Positions 1-8,358 of a DNA stretch of 64,000 nucleotides are shown here, one piece after another; position 1 is the stretch's first letter; each line of letters starts with the position of its first letter. The notes beneath the pieces were generated by a model. The model made no database searches. It was given only the letters and a program-made list of their open reading frames with translations, and was not told where the DNA came from. The stretch is taken from positions 62,001 through 126,000 of the forward strand of contig DASRFA010000011.1 in the NCBI GenBank assembly GCA_035651755.1. The letters are read 5' to 3'. A program made the position numbers and the translations under genes. The stretch comes from DASRFA01 sp035651755 (GTDB taxonomy: Bacteria; Desulfobacterota; Binatia; UBA12015).

Positions 1-1113
1 AGCCGGGTACGGGTTCTGGTCGGCACGCGAAAGGGCGCGTTCGTGCTCGAGTCCGACGGTAAGCGCGAGCGCTGGGACGTCGCGGGCCCGCACTTCGCGG
101 GCTGGGAGATCTATCATCTGAAAGGATCGCCCGCGGAGCCCGATCGCATCTACGCGTCGCAGACCAGCAGCTGGTTCGGCCAGGTCGTCCAGCGATCGAG
201 CGACGGCGGCAAGACCTGGGAGCCGGTCGGAAACCAGTTCACGTACGACGGCGTCCCGGGCACGCACCAGTGGTACGACGGCACGCCTCATCCCTGGGAG
301 TTCGCGCGCGTCTGGCACCTCGAGCCCTCGCTCACGGATCCCGACAGCGTCTACGCCGGCGTGGAGGACGCGGCGCTCTTCCGCACGACCGACGGCGGCC
401 AGACTTGGCACGAGCTGCCCGGACTTCGCGGCCACGGCTCCGGCCCGCACTGGCAGCCGGGTGCCGGCGGCATGTGCCTGCACACGATCCTCCTCGATCC
501 GACGCGGTCCGACCGCATCTTCATCGCGATCTCGGCCGCGGGCGCGTTCCGCACCGACGACGGCGGCGGCACGTGGAAGCCGATCAACCGCGGCCTCCGC
601 TCCGAGGGCATCCCCGACCCGAACGCCGAGGTCGGACACTGCGTGCACCGGATCGCGCTCCACCGGTCGCGGCCGGACGTGCTCTTCATGCAGAAGCACT
701 GGGACGTCATGCGGAGCGACGACGGCGGCGACTCGTGGCGCGAGGTGAGCGGCAACCTTCCGACCGATTTCGGCTTTCCGATCGACGTGCACGCGCACGA
801 GCCGGACACGATCTACGTCGTTCCGATCAAGAGCGACTCCGAGCACTTCCCGCCGGACGGGAAGCTCCGCGTGTACCGGAGCCGGACGGGCGGCGACGAG
901 TGGGAACCGCTCACGAACGGCCTCCCGCAGCGCGACTGCTACGTGAACGTCCTGCGCGACGCGATGGCGGTCGACGCGCTCGACGACTGCGGCGTCTACT
1001 TCGGGACGACCGGCGGCCAGGTCTACGCGTCGGCCGACGCGGGCGACACGTGGGCGCCGATCGTGAGCCACCTGCCGCCCGTGCTGTCGGTCGAGGTGCA
1101 GACGCTGCCATGA
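1..1113 (+). CDS. Asp-box (BNR) repeat beta-propeller protein, 5' truncated by window edge
   Basis: Frame 1 is open from the first base, so the gene begins upstream of the window; the GTG at 43 is internal. At least five Asp-box motifs are visible, including SSDGGKTW, TTDGGQTW, TDDGGGTW, SDDGGDSW and ASADAGDTW, spaced as in sialidase/WD40-like propellers (exo-alpha-sialidase or YVTN/BNR-like family). The repeats are structural and do not establish sialidase activity. The stop codon overlaps the start of the MoaD-like gene (ATGA), so the two are probably translated together. The substrate is unknown. Confidence 0.8.
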   Translation, partial: SRVRVLVGTRKGAFVLESDGKRERWDVAGPHFAGWEIYHLKGSPAEPDRIYASQTSSWFGQVVQRSSDGGKTWEPVGNQFTYDGVPGTHQWYDGTPHPWEFARVWHLEPSLTDPDSVYAGVEDAALFRTTDGGQTWHELPGLRGHGSGPHWQPGAGGMCLHTILLDPTRSDRIFIAISAAGAFRTDDGGGTWKPINRGLRSEGIPDPNAEVGHCVHRIALHRSRPDVLFMQKHWDVMRSDDGGDSWREVSGNLPTDFGFPIDVHAHEPDTIYVVPIKSDSEHFPPDGKLRVYRSRTGGDEWEPLTNGLPQRDCYVNVLRDAMAVDALDDCGVYFGTTGGQVYASADAGDTWAPIVSHLPPVLSVEVQTLP

Positions 1114-1406
1114 TCCGGGTCGTGCTTCCGGCGCACCTCCGGAAGCTCGCGCGGGTCGAGCGCGAGGTGGCCGTGGAGGTGGCGGGCGTCGTGACGCAGC
1201 GGAGCGTGCTCGACGCGCTCGAGGAGCGCTATCCGATGCTCCGCGGGACGATCCGCGACCACGTGACGCAGCGACGCCGGCCCTTCGTCCGGTTCTTCGC
1301 CTGCGAGCAGGACCTCTCGCACGAGTCGCCCGACCAGCCGCTGCCCGACGCCGTCGCCAGCGGCGCGGAGCCGCTCCTCGTCGTCGGCGCGATGGCCGGC
1401 GGCTGA
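1110..1406 (+). CDS. MoaD/ThiS-like ubiquitin-fold small protein
   Basis: A 98-residue protein whose ATG overlaps the upstream stop codon. It begins with a beta-strand-like segment, MIRVVLPAHLRKLA, and ends in VVGAMAGG. The C-terminal Gly-Gly is the hallmark of MoaD/ThiS sulfur carriers, which are adenylated and thiocarboxylated there. In true MoaD the carrier feeds molybdopterin synthase, but no MoaE, MoeB or ThiF partner is nearby. Its tight coupling to the Asp-box propeller gene suggests a different or dedicated role. The fold call is good and the function unknown. Confidence 0.75.
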   Translation: MIRVVLPAHLRKLARVEREVAVEVAGVVTQRSVLDALEERYPMLRGTIRDHVTQRRRPFVRFFACEQDLSHESPDQPLPDAVASGAEPLLVVGAMAGG

Positions 1407-1560
1407 GCCGCGCTCGTCCGTCGACCACGCGCTCGACGACCGATCGCCGCCGGGGCTGTCGATTTGGCTGCACCGCGTTCGTCCAGAGAATGAAAGGCAG
1501 CGCACCCCGCGATGCGCGGGACGCAGCGCTCCGAATCTCGTCGGAGAGGAAGGACACGCC

Positions 1561-1983
1561 GTGCGGTTCATGATGATCGTGAAAGGAAACGCCGACACCG
1601 AGGCGGGCGTGATGCCGAGCGAGGAGCTGGTCGCCGCGATGACGGCGTACAACGAGGAGATGGTGCGCGCCGGCGTCATGCTCGACGGCGCGGGCCTGAA
1701 GCCGACCTCGAAGGGTGCGCGCGTCAAGTATTCGGGCGGAAGGAAGGTTCTCGTCGAAGGCCCGTTCGCGGAGTCGAAGGAGATCTTCGCCGGTTACTGG
1801 ATCATCCAGGTGAAGTCGCGCGAGGAGGCGATCGAGTGGGCGCTGCGGGCTCCCGCGCCTCACGGCGAAGGCCAGCCGGGAGAGATCGAGATCCGCCCGT
1901 TCTACGAGATGGAGGACTTCGCGCCGAGCGAGGCGGTCGAGCGCGCCTTCGAGCTCGAGAAGAAGCTGCCCGGCAAGAAGTGA
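1561..1983 (+). CDS. YciI-like (DGPF/YCII) domain protein
   Basis: A 140-residue protein with a GTG start preceded by a purine-rich GGAGAGGAAGGA ribosome site. The N-terminus (MRFMMIVKGN), the central VLVEGPFAESKE segment and the closing IEIRPFYEMEDF are typical of the YCII superfamily, small alpha/beta-barrel-like proteins often found with ECF sigma factors or PhnB proteins. A PhnB-like gene follows about 100 bases downstream. The enzymatic role is not known for most members. Confidence 0.85.
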   Translation: MRFMMIVKGNADTEAGVMPSEELVAAMTAYNEEMVRAGVMLDGAGLKPTSKGARVKYSGGRKVLVEGPFAESKEIFAGYWIIQVKSREEAIEWALRAPAPHGEGQPGEIEIRPFYEMEDFAPSEAVERAFELEKKLPGKK

Positions 1984-2079
1984 CCGAGGTGACCGGTGTC
2001 GCGGCGCGCGCGCGAGCGGCGCGCGGCGGCATCGCGGTGCGCGTCGCGCGATGCGTCGACGCGGGAGGAGAACGAGACG

Positions 2080-2496
2080 ATGGCCCTGGAATTGAACGCG
2101 TACCTTCACTTCGGCGGGAACTGCCGCCAGGCATTCGAGGCCTACGCGCGCGTCTTTCGCGGCACGATCGAGGCGATGCTGACGCATGCCGACGCGCCGG
2201 AAGGGCAGCAGGGGGCGCCCGAATCGAAGGACCTCATCATGCACGCGCGCTTGCGGGTCGGCGATCGCGTCCTCATGGGATCGGACGCGCCGGTGCAGAT
2301 GAGGCAGCCGATGTCGGGCTTCTCCGTGACGTGCGGCGTGCCGGAGCCCGCGGAGGCGGAGCGCATCTTTGCCGCGCTCGCCGAAGGCGGCACGGTCCAC
2401 ATGCCGATCCAGGAGACCTTCTGGGCGATCCGCTTCGGCATGGTCGTCGACCGCTTCGGCGTGCCCTGGATGGTGAACTGCGAGCGGCCCGCCTGA
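2080..2496 (+). CDS. PhnB-like VOC (glyoxalase/bleomycin-resistance fold) protein
   Basis: A 138-residue protein. The ATG at 2080 was chosen because GGAGGAG lies at 2064-2070; an upstream in-frame start would add an arginine/alanine-rich stretch unlike the family. ELNAYLHFGGNCRQAFEAY opens the VOC fold, and GSDAP, a PMSGFSVT strand and a closing RFGVPWMVNCERPA match the PhnB/DemethylUbiA-MetTrfase-like group. The metal-binding function is uncertain. It follows a YciI protein in the same direction, a common pairing. Confidence 0.85.
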   Translation: MALELNAYLHFGGNCRQAFEAYARVFRGTIEAMLTHADAPEGQQGAPESKDLIMHARLRVGDRVLMGSDAPVQMRQPMSGFSVTCGVPEPAEAERIFAALAEGGTVHMPIQETFWAIRFGMVVDRFGVPWMVNCERPA

Positions 2497-2537
2497 CGGC
2501 TTGCTCGGCGACGGCCGCGATCTATCCTGGCTCGATC

Positions 2538-2804
2538 ATGTGCAGGAACATCCGTCCGCTCTTCAACTTCGAGCCGCCGGCGACCGAGGAGGAGATCCGT
2601 GCCGCCGCGCTCCAGTACGTCCGCAAGGTGAGCGGCACGCGAAAGCCGAGCGGCCGGAACGTCGCCGCCTTCGAGCGCGCGGTCGCCGGGATCGCCGACG
2701 CGACGCGCGACCTCGTCGCGTCGCTCGAGACGACGGCCGAGCCGAAGAACCGCGACGTCGAGGCGGCGCGGGCCCGCGCCCGCGCCGCCCGTCGCTTCGC
2801 CTGA
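2538..2804 (+). CDS. DUF2277 family small protein
   Basis: An 88-residue protein starting MCRNIRPLFNFEPPATEEEI, a signature of DUF2277 proteins, with the ALQYVRKVSGTRKPS segment also conserved. The C-terminal 20 residues are Ala/Arg-rich and poorly constrained. Its stop is three bases before the GTG start of the ligase gene, implying co-transcription. The biochemical role of DUF2277 is unknown. Confidence 0.8.
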   Translation: MCRNIRPLFNFEPPATEEEIRAAALQYVRKVSGTRKPSGRNVAAFERAVAGIADATRDLVASLETTAEPKNRDVEAARARARAARRFA

Positions 2805-2807
2805 TCG

Positions 2808-3893
2808 GTGGACCTGCCGGTCAATCCTCCGGTCCTCCCCATGCTCGCCAAGCGCGTCGGCGAGCTGCCGCCGGGCGAGGGCTGGATCTTCGAGCCGAAG
2901 TGGGACGGATTCCGCGCGCTCGTCTTTCGCGACGGCGAGGACATCCTCATCCAGAGCCGCGACGAGAAGCCGCTCAACCGCTACTTCCCGGAGCTCGTTC
3001 CCGCGCTCGCGAAGAATCTCCCCCGGCGCTGCGTGATCGACGGCGAGGTCGTGGTCGCGCGCGGCGACGCGCTCGACTTCGAGGCGCTGCAGATGCGCAT
3101 CCACCCGGCCGCGTCCCGCGTCAAGATGCTCGCGGGACAGCTGCCGTCGTCGATCGTCGCCTTCGACCTCCTCTGCGAGGGCGACCGCGACCTCCGCGGC
3201 GAGCCCTTCCGGAAGCGGCGCGCAGCACTCGAGAAGGCGCTCGAGCGCGCCGCGCCTCCCGTGCACTTGACGCCCGCGACGACCGACAGGCGCGTCGCGG
3301 CCGACTGGTTCCGGCGCTTCGAGGGCGCCGGTCTCGACGGCGTCGTCGCGAAGGCCGAGTCCGGGCCGTACGAGCCGAACAAGCGCGTCATGCTGAAGGT
3401 CAAGCACGAGCGCGAGTGCGACTGCGTCGTCGCCGGCTTCCGCTGGCACAAGGGCGGGGAGGGCACGAAGGTCGGCTCCCTTCTTCTCGGCCTCTACGAC
3501 GAGGAGGCGACGCTCCAGCACGTGGGCGTCTGTGCGAGCTTCACCGACCAGAAGCGCCGTGACCTCGTGGAGTCCCTCGCGCCCTATCGCGAGAACGCGC
3601 TCGACGGCCATCCGTGGAAGGACTGGGCGACGGGCGAGCCCGAGGAGGGCGGCGATCGCCGCATGCCGGGCGCGCTCAGCCGCTGGAGCCAGGGGAAGGA
3701 CCTGTCGTGGGTCGCACTCCGCCCCGAGCTCGTCGTCGAGGTCGGCTACGACCACATGCAGGGAACGCGCTTCCGCCACACCGCGCAATTCCGCCGCTGG
3801 CGCCCCGACAAGCCGCCGCGCGCCTGCACCTTCGACCAGCTCGAGGTCGTCGCCCCGCACGAGCTCGCCGCGATCTTCGCCGCCGGCCGCTGA
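2808..3893 (+). CDS. ligC: ATP-dependent DNA ligase, LigC type
   Basis: A 361-residue two-domain ligase (adenylation plus OB fold) that would seal DNA nicks with ATP. The active-site lysine is K31 in EPKWDGFR; the IDGEVV (motif III-like), DLLCEGDRDLRG and motif-V-like LKVKHERECDCVV segments follow in order. Length and architecture match mycobacterial LigC rather than full LigD. The GTG start lies three bases after the DUF2277 stop. A LigD-type polymerase and a PolX polymerase lie within 4 kb, suggesting a repair or end-joining set, but no Ku gene is in the window. Confidence 0.88.
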   Translation: MDLPVNPPVLPMLAKRVGELPPGEGWIFEPKWDGFRALVFRDGEDILIQSRDEKPLNRYFPELVPALAKNLPRRCVIDGEVVVARGDALDFEALQMRIHPAASRVKMLAGQLPSSIVAFDLLCEGDRDLRGEPFRKRRAALEKALERAAPPVHLTPATTDRRVAADWFRRFEGAGLDGVVAKAESGPYEPNKRVMLKVKHERECDCVVAGFRWHKGGEGTKVGSLLLGLYDEEATLQHVGVCASFTDQKRRDLVESLAPYRENALDGHPWKDWATGEPEEGGDRRMPGALSRWSQGKDLSWVALRPELVVEVGYDHMQGTRFRHTAQFRRWRPDKPPRACTFDQLEVVAPHELAAIFAAGR

Positions 3894-3944
3894 TCGCGGC
3901 GCGCGATGTCGCCGCGGAGGTGCTTCGAGCGCGCGCGCGTCGAT

Positions 3945-4152
3945 CGTTGGAGCGCGGCGGAAGCGTAGCGCGAGCGAGCCCGGCGACTCCTGCCTTTCTT
4001 GTCTCATCGTCAAGGAAGGGCGCCTCCTCCAACGTCGCTGCCGTGCTCGCTCACGCGCCGCTCCCGCCGCAGACGCCGCGTGCCGATCGCACGCGCCGTT
4101 CGATCGAGCGAGAGCGCCGGTGGCCGCTCGCGCGGCTCGCCGCGCGTCGCTT
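3945..4152 (+). repeat. Imperfect palindromic repeat element, copy A
   Basis: A non-coding block of about 208 bases right after ligC. Read on the plus strand it shows, in order: CGTTGGAGCGCGGCGG, GAGCGAGCCCGGCGACTCCT, TTGTCTCAT, GGAAGGGCGCCTCCTCCAA, CGTCGCTGCCG, TGCTCGCTCACGCGCCGC and GCGGCTCGCCGCGCG. The same ordered blocks occur on the minus strand at 4453-4671. Internal ends (GAGCGAGC versus GCTCGCTC) make it partly self-complementary, so it could fold as a large hairpin. No open frame has coding character. Confidence 0.7.
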
Positions 4153-4452
4153 ACGGCAGCAGGCCGGACGCTTCGCCGCGTGTGTGTGGCTGCGGACCGC
4201 CGGCGGCGGCGGCTCCGGGCCAGGCGCGGACGGGTACGCGTCGAGTACCGGCGACGTTGCGGGGCGGGTTGGGCGAGCGCGCGGTCGAAGTCGAGCCCGG
4301 AAGCTCGTCACGGGCTCGCGTCGGCTGCTTTACGGTGCGCGACGTGTCCAGGGGTGACTACCGGTTGCGTTGGGTCCGTGCGGCCGAGGCCGTCGGAGAC
4401 ACGGGCGGCCGGGCGCTGTCGCAGGCCACGTGGTCGAATTCCGCCTGCTACC
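4153..4452. other. 300-base spacer between the inverted repeats, no gene seen
   Basis: GC-rich DNA between the two inverted repeats. I see no recognisable protein, RNA gene or promoter. Frames through it are Arg/Ala/Ser-rich, as expected of antisense or non-coding high-GC DNA. With the repeats it forms an approximately 730-base unit between the convergent ligC and ligD-polymerase genes. Confidence 0.5.
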
Positions 4453-4671
4453 CTAGCGTCGCGCGGCGAGCCGCGCGCGCGGCCACGATCTCGACGTGGC
4501 GGTCGGAGCGACCCGTCGCCCGGCACGTCGTGCCTGCGGTGGGGCGGCGCGTGAGCGAGCACCGGCAGCGACGTTGGAGGAGGCGCCCTTCCTCATCCAT
4601 GAGACAACAAAAGGGCGCCTCCGACAGGAGTCGCCGTGCTCGCTCACGCGACGCCCCGCCGCGCTCCAACG
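4453..4671 (-). repeat. Imperfect palindromic repeat element, copy B (inverted)
   Basis: The reverse complement matches copy A in order and spacing. It carries ten extra bases after CTCCTG, which include a second GGAGGCGCCCTTTTG arm pairing with GGAAGGGCGCCTCC across TTGTCTCATGGATGA. The element therefore contains an inner hairpin (GGCGCCCTT/AAGGGCGCC) inside an outer one (GCGTGAGCGAGCAC/GTGCTCGCTCACGC). It ends close to the 3' end of the ligD-polymerase gene. Confidence 0.7.
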
Positions 4672-4722
4672 AAGGCCCGGCTCCCTGACGCGCCGCGCTC
4701 CGACGAACGCCGGACCCGCAGC

Positions 4723-6051
4723 TCAGCGCAGCTTCGGACGCGACGACGTGCGGCGATCGCGCCACTGACGCGTCGGGTCGTCGTCCGGATCGGGCGTCTC
4801 CTGCGGCGGGCGCTCGTCCTCCGGGACGTGCCGGAGGTTCACGCGGACGCGTGTCCACGTCGACGAGCGCCCGCGCATCGAGTCGACGAGGACGTCGTCG
4901 ACCGCAAGCCGCTCCGCGGCGGCCGCGTGGCGGCGCTTCCAGCGCTCGAGGCCCGCGAGCGCCGCGTCCCTGCTCGGCGACGCGGCGACGACGATGAGCG
5001 GCATCCTGGCGCGCGGCGCCTTGGCGCGCGGCGTCCCGGCCGTGCGCTTCGCGCGCGACGGCGCGACGCGCGCCGCCTCTCCCTCCATCTTGCGGAAGTG
5101 CGGCGGCCACGGCGCGTCGCCGAGCCCGTCCGCCTCGTCGCGCGCGGCGAGCTCGAGCAGGCCGGCGAGCGACCCGGCGGCGGCGTCCATGTCGGCGTGC
5201 ACGTCGCCCAGCTCGGCGAAGCGAGCCGGCATCGTCGCGACCGTGAAGTCGGCGGGCTCGCAGTCGGGGACCTCGTCCCAGCGGAGCGGGGCGGACACGC
5301 GTGCGTCGGGGAGCGGGCGGATCGAGTACGCCGAGCAGGTCGTCCGGTCCTTCGCGTTCTGGTTGTAGTCGAGGAAGACGCCGCGGCGCTCCTCCTTCCA
5401 CCACTTCGAGGTCGCGATCGCGGGCGCGCGCCGCTCGACCTCGCGCGACAGCGCGAGCGCCGCGCGCCGCACCTCGGTGAACGTCCAGCGCGGCTCGATG
5501 CGGGCGTAGACGTGCATGCCGCGCGACCCGCTCGTCTTCGGCCAGCCCCGGAGGCCGACCTCCTCGAGCAACGACTTCACCTCCATCGTGACCTTCAGCA
5601 CGTCCTCCCAGCCGACGCCCGGGCCGGGGTCGAGGTCGACGCGCAGCTCGTCGGGATGCTCGAGGTCGTCGGCGCGCACGGGATGCGGGTGGAGCTCGAT
5701 GCAGCCCAGGTTCACGACCCACGCGAGCCCGGCCGCCCCGTCCACCACGACCTCTTCGGCGGTCCGGCCCGACGGAAACGACAGCGTCACGGTGCGGATC
5801 CACGCCGGTCGCGCCGACGGCGCGCGCTTCTGGTAGAACGCCTCGCCGTCGGCGCCGTCGACGAAGCGCTTCAGGACGAGCGGCCGGTCGCGGATGCCGG
5901 CGAGCGCGCCGCCGGCGATGGCGAGGTAGTAGCGCACGACGTCGGCCTTCGAGAGGCGGACGCCCTTCGTGAAGTACGGCTTCGACGGGTGCGTGATGCG
6001 GACGTCGCGCCCGGCGACGGACACGACCTCCGGTGCTTCTTCGCGAGCCAC
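4723..6051 (-). CDS. LigD-type DNA polymerase/primase domain protein (stand-alone PolDom)
   Basis: A 442-residue archaeo-eukaryotic-primase-like polymerase, which in LigD fills gaps and adds nucleotides at double-strand breaks. HPSKPYF, KRFVDGADGEAFYQKR, the metal-binding D139 and D141 in LRVDLDPGPG, SGSRGMHVY and the third acidic strand VFLDYNQN are all present. There is no ligase or phosphoesterase domain; the final 130 residues are a basic, poorly conserved tail (RAKRTAGTPRAKAPRAR). GTG start, divergent from polX with only 17 bases between. LigC upstream could supply ligation. Confidence 0.88.
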   Translation of the reverse strand: MAREEAPEVVSVAGRDVRITHPSKPYFTKGVRLSKADVVRYYLAIAGGALAGIRDRPLVLKRFVDGADGEAFYQKRAPSARPAWIRTVTLSFPSGRTAEEVVVDGAAGLAWVVNLGCIELHPHPVRADDLEHPDELRVDLDPGPGVGWEDVLKVTMEVKSLLEEVGLRGWPKTSGSRGMHVYARIEPRWTFTEVRRAALALSREVERRAPAIATSKWWKEERRGVFLDYNQNAKDRTTCSAYSIRPLPDARVSAPLRWDEVPDCEPADFTVATMPARFAELGDVHADMDAAAGSLAGLLELAARDEADGLGDAPWPPHFRKMEGEAARVAPSRAKRTAGTPRAKAPRARMPLIVVAASPSRDAALAGLERWKRRHAAAAERLAVDDVLVDSMRGRSSTWTRVRVNLRHVPEDERPPQETPDPDDDPTRQWRDRRTSSRPKLR

Positions 6052-6068
6052 CGGCTACACCATGTTCC

Positions 6069-7808
6069 ATGGCCGACACGAAGCAAGACGTGCTCGACAT
6101 GCTTCGCGACCTGGCCGAGCTCACGATGCTCGAGGAGGGCGACCCGCAGTCGTTTCGCGTCCGGGCGTACGAGAGCGCCGCTCAGGCGATCGCCGCGCAG
6201 GCGAACGACCTCGGCACGCTGAGCGTGCGCGAGCTGCAGCGCATCGAGGGCATCGGGAAGAGCACTGCGGAGAAGATCCGGGAGCTCATCGAGACGGGAA
6301 GGGTCGCGAAGCTCGAGCAGCTCCGGCAGAAGCACCCGCGGAGCGTCGTCCGGCTGCTCCGCATCCCCGGGCTCGGGCCGAAGGCGCTCCAGCGTCTCCG
6401 CGCGGAGCTCGGCGTCGCGTCGCTCGATGACCTGCGCGACGCGCTCGCGCAGCACCGGCTGCGCGACCTGCGCGGCTTCGGCGCGAAATCCGAGGAGAAG
6501 CTCGCGCAGGCTCTCGCGCGCTTCGAGGAGCAGGGCGCCGTCGACCGGACGCCGATCTCGGTCGCGCTGCCGCTCGCCTCGCGCATCGCCGCGCGCCTGC
6601 GCGAGGTGCCGGGCGTCACGCACGCCTCCGCCTGCGGGTCGCTCCGGCGCTTCTCCGAGACGATCGGCGACGTCGACGTCGTCGTCGCGGCGACCGCGCC
6701 CGCTCCCGTCGTCGAAGCGCTCGTCGGGATGAACCTCGTCGAGCGCGTGATCGGGCGCGGCGACGCGAAGGCCAGCGTCGTCACCCGGCGCGGCACGCAG
6801 GTCGACTTGCGGGTCGTCGCGCCGCACCAGCTCGGCGCGGCGCTCCTCTACTTCACGGGCTCGAAGGGCCACAACATCAAGCTCCGCCAGCGCGCGCTCG
6901 CGCGCGGCCTCACGCTGAACGAGTACGCGCTGTCGGACGTCGATTCCGGCGCCGCGGTCGCGAGCGAGACCGAGGAGGAGATCTACTCGGCGCTGGGATT
7001 GCCGTGGATTCCGCCGGTTCTGCGTGAAGACGCGGGCGAGATCGAGGCCGCGGAGAAAGGCGCGCTGCCGCGGCCGATCGGCGACCCGATCGGCGACTTC
7101 CACGTGCACACCTCGGTGTCGGGCGACGGACGCTCCTCGCTCGAGGAGGTCGTTTCCGCGGCGCGCGAGCGCGGAGTACGCGTCCTCGCGATCACCGAGC
7201 ACGCCGAGCGGACGCTCTCCGGCGTCGGCCGCGCGGCATTGTTGGACCAGCGCGCGCAGATCGAGGCGCTCCGGGCCGAGCTCGGCGACGACATCGTCCT
7301 CCTCCACGGCGTGGAGCTGAACATCGGCGTCGACGGCGAGCTCGACTACGACCTCGAGTTCCGCAAGGGCTTCGACTGGTGCCTCGCCTCGGTCCACGAC
7401 CACTTCGAGCTCGACCGGTCGGCGCAGACCCGGCGCGTCGTGAACGCCATGCGCGACCCGACCGTTCGCATGATCGGCCACCTTTCGGCGCGCATGATCG
7501 GCGGCCGGCCGCCGATCGACCTCGACCTGGACGCGATCGTCGCGGCGGCCGAGGAGACCGGCACCGCGCTCGAGGTGAACGGAGGCCTCCCGCGCCTCGA
7601 CCTCTCGGTCGAAGCGCTGCGGCGCGTGCGCGGACGGAACGTGACGCTCGTCTTGTCGAGCGACGCGCACCGCGCCGAGGAGCTCGAGCGCGTGCGCTTC
7701 GCCGCGCTCAACGCCGAGCGCGCGTGGGTCGATCCCGAGCGCGTCGCGAACACCTGGCCCGCCGATCGACTCGCCGCCTGGGCGACCGCCGGCAAGAAGG
7801 CCGCCTGA
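6069..7808 (+). CDS. polX: DNA polymerase X with C-terminal PHP domain (PolX)
   Basis: A 579-residue bacterial family X polymerase involved in gap filling in base-excision or break repair. Helix-hairpin-helix segments occur near 60-70 (IEGIGKSTAEKI) and 98-105 (RIPGLGPKAL). The palm has GSLRRFSETIGDVDVVV with D201 and D203, plus D246 in TQVDLRVV. TGSKGHNIKLRQRA is a family signature. A PHP domain starts near 342 with DFHVHTSVSGDG, usually a 3'-5' exonuclease or phosphoesterase. The ATG at 6069 fits the family start, and upstream in-frame codons belong to the divergent promoter. Confidence 0.92.
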   Translation: MADTKQDVLDMLRDLAELTMLEEGDPQSFRVRAYESAAQAIAAQANDLGTLSVRELQRIEGIGKSTAEKIRELIETGRVAKLEQLRQKHPRSVVRLLRIPGLGPKALQRLRAELGVASLDDLRDALAQHRLRDLRGFGAKSEEKLAQALARFEEQGAVDRTPISVALPLASRIAARLREVPGVTHASACGSLRRFSETIGDVDVVVAATAPAPVVEALVGMNLVERVIGRGDAKASVVTRRGTQVDLRVVAPHQLGAALLYFTGSKGHNIKLRQRALARGLTLNEYALSDVDSGAAVASETEEEIYSALGLPWIPPVLREDAGEIEAAEKGALPRPIGDPIGDFHVHTSVSGDGRSSLEEVVSAARERGVRVLAITEHAERTLSGVGRAALLDQRAQIEALRAELGDDIVLLHGVELNIGVDGELDYDLEFRKGFDWCLASVHDHFELDRSAQTRRVVNAMRDPTVRMIGHLSARMIGGRPPIDLDLDAIVAAAEETGTALEVNGGLPRLDLSVEALRRVRGRNVTLVLSSDAHRAEELERVRFAALNAERAWVDPERVANTWPADRLAAWATAGKKAA

Positions 7809-7812
7809 CCCG

Positions 7813-7828
7813 GCCGTCCTCGGACGGC
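7813..7828. terminator. Hairpin after polX
   Basis: GCCGTCC-TC-GGACGGC is a perfect 7-bp stem just after the polX stop and before the next ribosome site. There is no T-tract, so it may be a processing or partial termination signal rather than a classic intrinsic terminator. Confidence 0.35.
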
Positions 7829-7843
7829 ACGACGGAGGCACGC

Positions 7844-8203
7844 GTGCAGTACATGCTCCTGATCTACGGCGACGAGAACGCGCTCAGCGAGAGCGAGCGC
7901 GCGGAGTGCTACGCCGAATCGACCCGGCTCGCGCACGCGTTGCACGCGAACGGCCAGTACGTGGCCGCCGCGCCGCTCCACCCGACCGCGACCGCGACGA
8001 GCGTGCGGGTGCGCGACGACAAGCGCGTCGTGACCGACGGCCCGTTCGCCGAGACGCGCGAGCAGCTCGGCGGCTTCTTCATGGTCGACGCCACCGACCT
8101 CGACGAGGCGATCGCGATCGCGGCCCGGCTGCCGATGGCGTCGCGCGGCACGATCGAGGTGCGTCCGGTGATCCACATCCCCGACCTGCCGCGCGCCTCC
8201 TGA
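7844..8203 (+). CDS. YciI-like (YCII) domain protein
   Basis: A 119-residue protein with a GTG start after GACGGAGGCAC. MQYMLLIYGDEN, VVTDGPFAETREQLGGFF and IEVRPVI are classic YCII/DGPF signatures. It is only distantly similar to the YciI protein at 1561. Family members are often partners of ECF sigma factors, but none is present. The function is unknown. Confidence 0.87.
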   Translation: MQYMLLIYGDENALSESERAECYAESTRLAHALHANGQYVAAAPLHPTATATSVRVRDDKRVVTDGPFAETREQLGGFFMVDATDLDEAIAIAARLPMASRGTIEVRPVIHIPDLPRAS

Positions 8204-8358
8204 AGCGTTCGCGGGCGCTGAACGCGCCGGCGCTCGTCGGCGCGGCTCGACGCGACCGCTTCACGCGAGGTCGGCAAATCGTTCCGCGTGCGGCGTACCT
8301 CGCCGTGGCGGGGCTCGAGCCACGGGCCGGCGTGCGGGGAAAGCCGGCGGGGCGCGGT

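Noticed and set aside
270..1406. Long alternative frame across the propeller gene
   Set aside because: Arg/Ala-rich shadow frame; only its C-terminal 98 residues (from 1110) are a real protein, the MoaD-like gene.
2142..4013. 623-residue antisense frame opposite PhnB, DUF2277 and ligC
   Set aside because: Compositionally typical of antisense reading in GC-rich coding DNA; overlaps three well-supported genes.
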